From Hyphomicrobiales bacterium (GTDB lineage Bacteria; Pseudomonadota; Alphaproteobacteria; Rhizobiales; Beijerinckiaceae): a DNA stretch of 64,000 bases. This document shows, piece after piece, positions 33,735 through 41,019 of this stretch. A program made the translations under genes and the position numbers. The notes under the pieces are model-generated. The model did no database searches. It saw only the letters and a program-made list of their open reading frames with translations, and was not told the DNA's origin. Position 1 is the first letter of the stretch. Each line of letters opens with the position of its first letter. The stretch covers positions 1-64,000 of the forward strand of contig JAIXSR010000034.1 in NCBI GenBank assembly GCA_027484605.1, in the 5' to 3' direction.

Positions 33735-35078
33735 ATGCCCCGCAAAAGTCAGTTTCTCGAACTCCATCGCGGGCAATATCGCGTTGTCGTCTCGGTGCCG
33801 CGAGATCTCCATCCCCTGCTTGGCACGAAGCTGAAACGCCCTCTGGGAACCGATAGCCTCACCACCGCTGAAGCCTTGAAATGGCCCATCGTGGCCGAAC
33901 TGAAGCGCCAGATCGACGAGGCCCGCAGAGGCCGTGCCACTGACCCTCTTCGCCAAGAAGCAACGCAGTACCGGGAGGCGCTCGCAAAGGCCCGCACCGA
34001 TAACGAAGCAGAGACCTTGAGATATGCGCTGGCCATCCGGGCGGAGCAGATTGCGGGGAAGCCGGTGGCGGTTGAAAGATTCGGGAACGAGGAGCATCCC
34101 ATCCTTGATCCGCACCGCGCCCAGCAAGCCAAGCAGTTTGCCGATATGGCGCAGGGCCTCGCAACGCCGCTTGATGCCTATCTCAATGCCTTCCATGCTG
34201 AGAACCTTCGTTCGGCCGGCGTCAAGGCCGATGATCTCCGCGCCTTGGAGATGCTGGCAGAATGGTGCCGGAAGGCTGCCATCTCCCCCTTTATCGAGGC
34301 CATAGATCCGCGTACGGCCGGGCGCTTTGTCAGTGAGGCCCTGTTCCCCGGCAAGGCGCGGAAGACCGTGAACAAGTATGTCTCCTCGCTCTCGGCCTAT
34401 TGGCGCTGGATGATCAAGAAGGGCTACCTTGAGGCCAACCCATGGCGCGAGAAGTCGCTACCGAAGGCCCGGCAGGCGGAGGACGAAGCCGAACGCGCCT
34501 TTACCGACGAGGAGGTCCTGAAGCTCCTCAATGGCAAGCCTACGGGCTATCTGGGCCCGCTCATGCAGATTGCCGCACTCACGGGGGCGAGGATCGACGC
34601 GATTGCCAGCCTCAAGGTGAGGGATACCAAGGATGGCATGTTCCGCTTCAAACCCCAGAAGCGCGAGGCCGGCCACCGACTTGTGCCAATCCACTCCGCC
34701 CTGCTGCCAACAATCATCAACCTGACTGAGGGCAAGGGCGAGGAGGAAGACCTCTTCCCCGAACTCCCGCCCCCGCCTCCCGGCTCCGAACGGCATCGCT
34801 CCAACCCGGCCGTGCAGCGCTTCGGGACCTACCGTAAGGGCTTGGGGATTGATGACCGGGTGGCGGGCAAACGAAGCTCCCGCGTCACGTTCCACTCGTT
34901 CCGCCGCTGGTTCATCACGAAGGCTGAACAGGCGGGCATCGCCCCGCATATCATCGCCAGCGTTGTGGGCCACAAGCGGCAGGGCATGACCTTGGGGCTC
35001 TACTCTGGGGGACCCTCGCGGGAGCAGCTCACGGAGTGCGTGGAGGCGGTGAGATTGCCGGAGAGCGTGAAGCTATAA
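33735..35078 (+). CDS. int: Tyrosine recombinase (DUF6538-type integrase) of the element
   Basis: This 447-residue integrase has an N-terminal arm domain like DUF6538 (FLELHRGQYRVVVSVPRDLH), a central SAM-like core-binding region and a C-terminal catalytic domain. The Arg I site is in LTGARIDAIASL, the H-x-x-R is in FHSFRRWF, the second His is in VVGHKRQG and the Tyr nucleophile is in LGLYSGG. It should catalyse insertion into and excision from tRNA-Tyr. GGAGGTGATTC precedes the ATG. It reads inward from the left repeat. Confidence 0.93.
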   Translation: MPRKSQFLELHRGQYRVVVSVPRDLHPLLGTKLKRPLGTDSLTTAEALKWPIVAELKRQIDEARRGRATDPLRQEATQYREALAKARTDNEAETLRYALAIRAEQIAGKPVAVERFGNEEHPILDPHRAQQAKQFADMAQGLATPLDAYLNAFHAENLRSAGVKADDLRALEMLAEWCRKAAISPFIEAIDPRTAGRFVSEALFPGKARKTVNKYVSSLSAYWRWMIKKGYLEANPWREKSLPKARQAEDEAERAFTDEEVLKLLNGKPTGYLGPLMQIAALTGARIDAIASLKVRDTKDGMFRFKPQKREAGHRLVPIHSALLPTIINLTEGKGEEEDLFPELPPPPPGSERHRSNPAVQRFGTYRKGLGIDDRVAGKRSSRVTFHSFRRWFITKAEQAGIAPHIIASVVGHKRQGMTLGLYSGGPSREQLTECVEAVRLPESVKL

Positions 35079-35198
35079 GGAGCCGGGCGACCTTTCGCGA
35101 GGGGTCATACATGCGAGAGGCTACCCACGTGCCAACGGCGGCGGATTCCCCCCATGCCACCCGCGCAATTGCCACAGCTGTTCTCCAAGCTAGTCTAG

Positions 35199-35719
35199 CT
35201 ACTTATCAACTTGCAGACTCAGGTCAGCACGGATGACATTCTCTGCACGGTAGCTGAACCGCGGATCGACAATCGGAGAGAACCGGCTGAATGTGTCGAC
35301 GACGGTGAGGACCCTGATCTTCTTCCCCGTCGCCAGCTGGTCATGAACGAAGTCCATCGCCCCGACCTCGTTCGGCCGAACTGCTGGCGCCCGGTCATCG
35401 CGGAGCTTCGCCTTAACACGTCGCTTTGGCGTCTTGTTGCGCAATTGAAGACCCAGCTCATTGTAAATCCAACGGACCTTCTTCCGATTGATAACCCAAC
35501 CCTCACGTCGGAGAACAACGTGGACGCGTCAATATCGGTACCGCACGCAGGTTGAGCAGATCTCCTTGATCCAGGATTCAAGGCCGGCCTGATCGAGGCG
35601 CCGCGACCGGTAGTGGCAGGTGGAGCGCTCGACCTCAAGAGCCTCGCAGGCCCTCCGGATCGACACATCCCATTCCACACAGATCACATCGACAAGCTTG
35701 CGCTGGCGATCAGGCCTCA
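35199..35719 (-). pseudogene. IS3-family transposase OrfB remnant
   Basis: Reading the minus strand in the -1 frame after orfA gives an IS3-family OrfB N-terminus (SIRRACEALEVERSTCHYRS, REGWVINRKKVRWIYNELGL) and the start of the integrase core (MDFVHDQLATGKKIRVLTVV, DTFSRFSPIVDPRFSYRAEN). An in-frame TGA at 35529-35531 interrupts it where CGA (Arg) is expected, and the gene is cut off shortly after the first catalytic Asp region, losing the rest of the DDE core. It cannot code for an active transposase. Confidence 0.85.
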
Positions 35720-35725
35720 GATTTT

Positions 35726-35983
35726 TCAGCGAATGACGTCCTGGAGCATCTCCTTGCCAAGGGAGAGGTCCGCGACCAGCTTTCGTAATTTGCTGTTCTC
35801 ATCCTCGAGCAGCTTCAAGCGCCGCATCTCGGTCGGCAGCAGACCTTCGTACTTCTTCTTCCAGTTGAAGTACGTCGCCTGGCCGATCCCTGCCTTCCGG
35901 CAGATATCCGCCACGGGCACGCCATCCGCCCCTTGCTTCAAAATGAACGCCTTCTGGGCTTCCGAAAACTTGCTCGCCTTCAT
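35726..35983 (-). CDS. IS3-family transposase OrfA (of a decayed copy)
   Basis: This 85-residue OrfA has a helix-turn-helix (FSEAQKAFILKQGADGVPVA, CRKAGIGQATYFNWKKKYEG) and a leucine-zipper-like end (LKLLEDENSKLRKLVADLSL). The TGA ending it stands where a CGA codon would continue RKI, so it is probably two or three codons short. It precedes the OrfB remnant in the usual IS3 arrangement. The presumed IS terminus lies about 36030-36060 (CCGCCAAACTGGACC on the minus strand). Confidence 0.85.
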   Translation of the reverse strand: MKASKFSEAQKAFILKQGADGVPVADICRKAGIGQATYFNWKKKYEGLLPTEMRRLKLLEDENSKLRKLVADLSLGKEMLQDVIR

Positions 35984-36098
35984 GGTTTTCCGCTCCTCCC
36001 AGCCATGGGACAATGGCACGGAAAACTCTAACCAAAAACGGTCCAGTTTGGCGGTAGCAGATCAAATGAACTACATTCTATGTTATCCGCTGAATGAT

Positions 36099-36857
36099 TC
36101 AAAATTCTTGTGACATCGATATTTTAATGCGAACAGAAGCGCAAATGCGTTTATAATTTTCACCTTTTCGAGAAGCAGCAATAACCAAAAGTTGCAGTTT
36201 GCTAAATTTAACAGACCTTCCCTGACGAGATAGCTGCCGAGTTAAGATAGCAAGCAGAGACTTCCCGCGCAAAATACGTCCAAATTCTAAAAAAATTTCG
36301 TCAAAAAAATCAGTGGGAAAGTCCTCACCTGGATTTAAGACTATTGAACTTTTATAAAATTCTTCGTCATCTAATACTTTTCCAGGATGAGTTCGAAATT
36401 CACTCGATTGGCCGTTAAGGTGCTTGTAAACTGCTATCGCATACCAGCCACAAAACTTTTTTAGCTCAGTAAAAAAGGCCTTTCTTTCGTTTTCATCTAA
36501 AATACTAATCAGATCACCATCATTAAATAAGTCGTTTTCGATAGAATACCCGTCGGTTGTGATTATTTCCTTTAATTGTTCATCTTCAGGAATTCCAGTG
36601 TGAACCCACAAATCCTTATCAACAACAAATGCGCAAGGAATCTTTAATTTATGCGCCCGCACCCTCCGTTGGATTTCCAAAACAGAGGTTTTATTGCCTG
36701 CAGGCAACACGTCGACACCAATATCTTTTAAATCTTCTTCCATTTTTCTATAGAATATAATATCGTTTGGGCCCTCCACCAGCACGGTAGGAAGGCTAGT
36801 CCTTTTTAATACTTCAAACAATTCCTCAGTAGTCGGCCTTGCGTTTTTGTGAACCAT
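36099..36857 (-). CDS. ariB: DUF4435 TOPRIM-like effector, AriB-like (PARIS)
   Basis: This 252-residue DUF4435 protein has TOPRIM-type features: Glu28 in TVLVEGPNDIIFYRKM, then VLPAGNKTSVLEIQRRV, the acidic CAFVVDKDLW and TDGYSIENDLF. In the PARIS anti-phage system a DUF4435 protein (AriB) is released by its ATPase partner AriA on sensing a phage anti-restriction protein and then cleaves host tRNA. It lies 2 bp downstream of the ATPase gene, the PARIS order. The coding sequence is AT-rich and uses codons unlike the chromosome, a sign of recent transfer. Confidence 0.82.
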   Translation of the reverse strand: MVHKNARPTTEELFEVLKRTSLPTVLVEGPNDIIFYRKMEEDLKDIGVDVLPAGNKTSVLEIQRRVRAHKLKIPCAFVVDKDLWVHTGIPEDEQLKEIITTDGYSIENDLFNDGDLISILDENERKAFFTELKKFCGWYAIAVYKHLNGQSSEFRTHPGKVLDDEEFYKSSIVLNPGEDFPTDFFDEIFLEFGRILRGKSLLAILTRQLSRQGRSVKFSKLQLLVIAASRKGENYKRICASVRIKISMSQEF

Positions 36858-36859
36858 AT

Positions 36860-37972
36860 TTAATCACCCCGATCTAGGCCGATAACAATTTCTTTTTCGG
36901 GGTACTTGCTGTAAATAAATGGGGAGTGAGTCGCAAAAATAAATTGATTGCTAGAGTTTTGGGATTGCAGAATAGCATACAATTGTCTTTGCCAATCAAC
37001 GTGAAGGCTCAATTCTGGCTCGTCGATTAATATAACAGAATTAGAGAAAAACGCATTATAACAAATAAAACTTAACATCTGCTTTTCACCAGCGGAGAGT
37101 TTGTCACTGTTCACCGCAGCTGCGGCATCTCCAAAACTTAATCTTCTGCCAAAAGAAATTCCAGAATGATGGAACAGTGTCTCGACAAGCGCTCGAATAG
37201 CATCGAGAGGCTTCATTGTTTTCTTCGTAAATTCCTCAATTTTCTCAATCTCAGCCCGCGTTGTAGAGAGTACGGAATTGGCCTTTGCTGCCGAGTTCGT
37301 TGAGCTTTGGTATTGTTTGATTGTTTCAATTACGCTTCGTGTAACTTCCTGCTGAAAATTGTTTATTTCCTCAGAAAAAGAGGCATAACGCCTCAATAGC
37401 AACCCAACAATATCTTGAGTAGAAATTGCTGATACGAATATGTGCTCCCTATTGGTCAAAGTCCGCGAAATAGACGAGATGACATCATCTACATCTTTGC
37501 TCCCGGTGGCCCAAGATGGCCCCCTGGAGCGAGGCGTGCTCTCGGTTCGCAGCGAAAATCCGCCCTCAATTCGACGAAAAGTTGGAAAGAAAATTGAGCT
37601 GCCAAGCTCTATAAGATATGGCTTTACCTGATCTTCAGCTGACTCGTTAAAGGACTCATCACCGTCATCGCTTCCATCATCTTCGAATTTAAAAGACTCC
37701 CCATTTCTATCAAAAAAAACTCGGCAAAATACACTTCCTGTCCTTATTACAGTACACGTATAAAGATCTGTTTCTATAGTACAGGACTTGAATACAATCT
37801 CACGTAATGCATGAATAATATTGCCGCTCATAATGAACCAAGCAAGTTTCATTATTGTTGTTTTTCCGGATCCGTTACGCCCCGTCAAAATATTTAGGTC
37901 GGGATTCAAGTCATAGCTGACTTCACCCGATCGGCCAGATAGACCTACAACGGAAATTCTTTTAAGGATCAT
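36860..37972 (-). CDS. ariA: AAA_15/ABC-like ATPase, AriA-like (PARIS)
   Basis: This 370-residue RecF/OLD-type ATPase has Walker A GRNGSGKTT at residues 31-39, a central coiled-coil-like region (SVIETIKQYQSSTNSAAKAN), signature KLSAGEKQMLSF, Walker B SVILIDEPELSLHVDW and an H-loop FATHSPFIYS. It would be the sensor/scaffold ATPase of the PARIS pair. The gene is AT-rich like its partner. Other ATPase-TOPRIM defence pairs exist, but DUF4435 as partner favours PARIS. Confidence 0.82.
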   Translation of the reverse strand: MILKRISVVGLSGRSGEVSYDLNPDLNILTGRNGSGKTTIMKLAWFIMSGNIIHALREIVFKSCTIETDLYTCTVIRTGSVFCRVFFDRNGESFKFEDDGSDDGDESFNESAEDQVKPYLIELGSSIFFPTFRRIEGGFSLRTESTPRSRGPSWATGSKDVDDVISSISRTLTNREHIFVSAISTQDIVGLLLRRYASFSEEINNFQQEVTRSVIETIKQYQSSTNSAAKANSVLSTTRAEIEKIEEFTKKTMKPLDAIRALVETLFHHSGISFGRRLSFGDAAAAVNSDKLSAGEKQMLSFICYNAFFSNSVILIDEPELSLHVDWQRQLYAILQSQNSSNQFIFATHSPFIYSKYPEKEIVIGLDRGD

Positions 37973-38505
37973 TAGATGAGTACCGCTCCGGAAACTGCAG
38001 TCGTTAAATAATAGCCATATTATATCACCTCATAGATAGATAGAGCAATCTTGCCGCGTAGTTCGGCTGCACATGGGTCGCTCCTTTAAAGCCGGTGGGT
38101 GGTTTCGCAAGGCCATCGCGTTCTGTTCTCGATCTCAGCTTAACTCACGGCTTGCGGCGCAGACGTAAAATCTCCAGATCTGCGACACTAATGGCTTCGA
38201 GGTCATTTGGCGAAATGGGACAAGGGTTGTTCACGGCGAGAGGTCACTCGCCTGAGTGCCTTCCCATCGTTAGTTACGTGTAAATGTCCCTGCCCCCCGC
38301 CCCTTGCCGCGCTTTTTCGCCGTGCAGCGCTCCATCTCGCAGGGATGTCAAAGATCTTTGCTTGCGCTCTAAGGTGCCCAATAGACCTAGCCCCATTGGG
38401 CGCGTCCATCACGCGGTTTGATTGCGCCCAAATGAATGGTATTGCTTTTTGGACGCTCACGACTCACAATGTTTAGGAGTTAATTGGACACTGCGAGAAC
38501 TGACG
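37973..38505. other. Non-coding gap between AriA-like gene and serine recombinase
   Basis: This 533-bp stretch holds no credible gene. Its left 100 bp is AT-rich and should contain the ariAB promoter (CATATTATATCACC region); the rest returns to mid-high GC. The part next to the recombinase could contain its recombination site, but I see no clear inverted repeat pair. Confidence 0.5.
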
Positions 38506-39075
38506 ATGCTGATTGGGTATGCGAGAACATCCACCTTTGAACAGATTGCCGGATTCGAGGCTCAACTCCGCGAGCTGGCCAGCGCGGGATGCGAGAAGAT
38601 ATTCCAAGAGAGAGTATCGTCAGTTGAACCGAGGGCTCAACTGGAAACCGCTTTGGAGTTTTGCCGAGAGGGCGACACGCTTGTTGTCTCGAAGCTGGAC
38701 CGGCTAGCGCGGTCAAACGTTCACTTGTGGGAGATCGTTCGGAGGCTGGACGAGAAAGGCGTTCGGCTACGGGTACTGAACCTAGGTGGAGATGCGGTGG
38801 ATACAGGGGGAGCGGCCGGGCGGCTCATGCTGAATATCTTTTCCTCCTTTGCGCAGTTCGAACGCGAAATGATGTTGGAACGACAACGCGAGGGCATCGC
38901 CAAGGCAAAAGCCGCGGGGAAATACAGAGGTAGAGCGCCTACTGCGTCATTGAAGGCAGAGGAAGCCCGAAGGCTCCACATGGATGGCAAGACGCCCACC
39001 GAGATCGCAAGGGTACTTGGGATAGGCAGAGGAAGTGTTTACCGAGCGATAGCTGGAACACAGGCCCAGCCATAG
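38506..39075 (+). CDS. Serine recombinase, resolvase/invertase family
   Basis: This 189-residue small serine recombinase has the nucleophile Ser9 in IGYARTSTFEQ, conserved VSKLDRLARS, the motif GRLMLNIFSSFAQFERE(M) and a C-terminal helix-turn-helix (TPTEIARVLGIGRGSVYRAI). Such proteins resolve cointegrates or invert segments at a nearby site. The ATG at 38506 (MLIGYAR) is the family start. It may derive from a transposon lost around it. Confidence 0.93.
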   Translation: MLIGYARTSTFEQIAGFEAQLRELASAGCEKIFQERVSSVEPRAQLETALEFCREGDTLVVSKLDRLARSNVHLWEIVRRLDEKGVRLRVLNLGGDAVDTGGAAGRLMLNIFSSFAQFEREMMLERQREGIAKAKAAGKYRGRAPTASLKAEEARRLHMDGKTPTEIARVLGIGRGSVYRAIAGTQAQP

Positions 39076-39461
39076 ACGAGCTGGCAACCCCAGGAAAAAC
39101 GCCGTCGGGTTAACGTCCGCACTGTGCTGCACTGCTTGCATTTTAGCTTAGCGCTCCAATGTCAGAGTGCGGACCGCCCTGCAATGCTCAAGCCCTAGGG
39201 GAGACGGCCAAATGCACTCGGCTTAGCACTCCAGGGAGATCCGTCTCCAAGTGTGTGCAGACATTGAGCCACCTGGGGCATCCAACAGTGAGCGCCTACC
39301 CCAACCTAAGGGGCAATCCAGGAAACCATGTGGAGGCCGCAAGTAGAGCACTAGCAACCGCACACCGACCCCCACATCAAACAACCCTTTAGCTGTGATC
39401 GAGGTAATGCCCAATCAACGACCCCAAGACAGAAACTAAGATAGAACTCAAGGTAGCCCAG

Positions 39462-39576
39462 AGGGAAGACCGGAGGGAAGACCGGAGGGAAGACCAGTAG
39501 GAAGTTCAGGATGGAGGTTCAGGATGGAGGTTCAGGGGGAAGATCAGAGGGAAGTTCAGGGGAAATATCAGAGGGC
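39462..39576. repeat. Short purine-rich tandem repeats
   Basis: Within the 665-bp gene-free gap 39076-39740, AGGGAAGACCGG is repeated about three times (12-bp period), followed by AGGTTCAGGATGG copies (13-bp period) and degenerate AGATCAGAGGGAAGTTCAGGG units. The tract is strongly purine-biased on the plus strand. It lies about 165 bp before the RNase H-like gene. The rest of the gap shows no gene. Confidence 0.8.
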
Positions 39577-39740
39577 ATATGATAGTCAAAACCACCCATC
39601 AAAATACGAACAAGACCGATACGTAATTCCATAATGCTTATTCCGAAGAGAAATTTTTTAATTTGTAGTTGACGACGCCTCATACTTCTGATTTATGCGC
39701 GTCGCGGTCAATCCGACCGAGTTCTAATGCAAGGAGACCA

Positions 39741-40259
39741 ATGAACAATCATTGGAACTACCAACCAAAGCCGCCGCATTTTGCGAAATCGGGCAATTTC
39801 ACCGCGCATATCAGCGGTAGCGGCTCCCGCACTGACCTGTCTGCAGCAGCTGTGTCAGTCATTCAGATGGAAGGGCCGGACATCAAGTATGAGGCCATTT
39901 TCGTGAGCAGGGATGGAAGCACGTCGCCGAGGGCGCATCACGCCGCTGTAGTTGGCGCTCTTGAGGCAGTACCTTATGGAGCTGCCTTGGAGATCTGCAC
40001 CGTTGACGAAAACACGGCCTATCTCCTTCAAAATGACCTCGCTGGTTGGGAGGCGAACGGTTGGCGAAAGGCCGATGGCTCAATCCCCGCCAATCTGGAT
40101 ATTCTCAAAAGGATATCTGACACGATCCGCGAGAAGGGCCTGAAGGTCACGGTAAAGCTAGTCCGTGATCGGAAGTCGATTGATGGACTAACTATCGAAG
40201 CCTTGAAGAAGAAGGCCAATGAGCGTCGAAAGCAGGAAAGCTTGGAGCGTGCTGCATAA
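39741..40259 (+). CDS. RNase H-like fold protein with degenerate active site
   Basis: The 172-residue product aligns by eye with RNase HI: HHAAVVGALEAVPYGAALEI then TVDENTAYLLQNDLAGWEA and GWRKADGSIPANLDILKRIS parallel the RNase HI MELMAAIVALEAL, DSQYVRQGI and GWKTADKKPVKNVDLW segments. The first catalytic Asp region reads ISGSGS and the helix Glu is His66/67; Asp89 is kept. It is therefore probably a binding or structural protein rather than a nuclease, unless active in another way. AAGGAGA precedes the ATG at 39741. It overlaps the next gene by 41 bp. Confidence 0.65.
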   Translation: MNNHWNYQPKPPHFAKSGNFTAHISGSGSRTDLSAAAVSVIQMEGPDIKYEAIFVSRDGSTSPRAHHAAVVGALEAVPYGAALEICTVDENTAYLLQNDLAGWEANGWRKADGSIPANLDILKRISDTIREKGLKVTVKLVRDRKSIDGLTIEALKKKANERRKQESLERAA

Positions 40260-41019
40260 GGCAGGCAATAGCCTTGAAGCCCCAGGGGTTCATCCCCCGG
40301 GGCACTCTTCATGCACCATCCCCGGCTGTGGACGCACCACGGCAAAAGCAGCCGGGACCGGCTTTGCGGAGCATCATTGCCGCTACCATGTGCAGTTCAA
40401 GGCGCGGCACGGCTCGCACTGGTGCCCGACCTATCGCGCGGCAGAGCTGAAGCCATACGTCACCGTCGCGAAGGGCTGGCTGCGGAACCATCGCCAGCAT
40501 CCCACCGTCGCGATGGCTCTGGCTTGGCTTGAAGGCCTCCTCGCGAATGCAGGCCGGGCGGAGATGGCGCAGAACATCAAGCGCTGGCCGGCAGCGGACA
40601 GGGCCAAGGTTGCCTTTGCACGGCTTCGCGAGGCCGGCGTTGAGGCGGAGCGGGTCTTGGCGATTTACCTCGCGGTCTCAGCCCTGATCGAGGATGATCG
40701 CGGGAGCCACCGGGTCCGTGAGTTCAAAAATGTTCAGGTCGCAAAGGCCCTTCACCGGCTGGCCTCGGGAACGCACAAAAGCTGGGAGTTCGATACCGGC
40801 AGAGGCGTGGTGCCAGTGCGGATGGACGTATACCCGAAATCCTCGGGCCTCGTGCTTCGCGTCATGGGAGAGGCCATCGAGGAATGCGCCGGCAACGTGA
40901 GCGACATCGCCTTAGAGCCGATCCTCGCGGCCAAGCAAGAGCGCTATGGCCTCCATGTCTCGCATCTGCCGGGCTGGGAGCCGCTCTGGAAGCGCCAGAC
41001 GAAAGGGCCTGAAGCGTGA
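40219..41019 (+). CDS. Putative zinc-finger DNA-binding protein of unknown function
   Basis: This 266-residue protein has an N-terminal C-x4-C-x16-C-x2-H cluster (C32, C37, C54, H57; CTIPGCGR and HHCRYH), resembling short zinc fingers found with phage and mobile-element proteins. The remainder is helical with no motif I recognise. The start overlaps the RNase H-like gene and the stop overlaps the polymerase-like gene by 4 bp, so the three are a coupled operon. A DNA- or RNA-recognition role in replication of the element is possible (inference). Confidence 0.7.
   Translation: MSVESRKAWSVLHKAGNSLEAPGVHPPGHSSCTIPGCGRTTAKAAGTGFAEHHCRYHVQFKARHGSHWCPTYRAAELKPYVTVAKGWLRNHRQHPTVAMALAWLEGLLANAGRAEMAQNIKRWPAADRAKVAFARLREAGVEAERVLAIYLAVSALIEDDRGSHRVREFKNVQVAKALHRLASGTHKSWEFDTGRGVVPVRMDVYPKSSGLVLRVMGEAIEECAGNVSDIALEPILAAKQERYGLHVSHLPGWEPLWKRQTKGPEA

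Noticed and set aside
36099-37972. Gabija or single-gene OLD nuclease as an explanation of the ATPase/TOPRIM pair.
   Set aside because: Those place the TOPRIM nuclease on the same chain as the ATPase; here it is a separate DUF4435 gene, which matches PARIS.
39159-39392. Plus-strand ORF of 77 codons with a LGHPTVSAYPNL phrase recalling the end of a tyrosine recombinase (LGH ... Y).
   Set aside because: The surrounding active-site residues and a proper ribosome site are missing and the similarity is too short. At most it is a very decayed recombinase tail; I could not support it as a gene.
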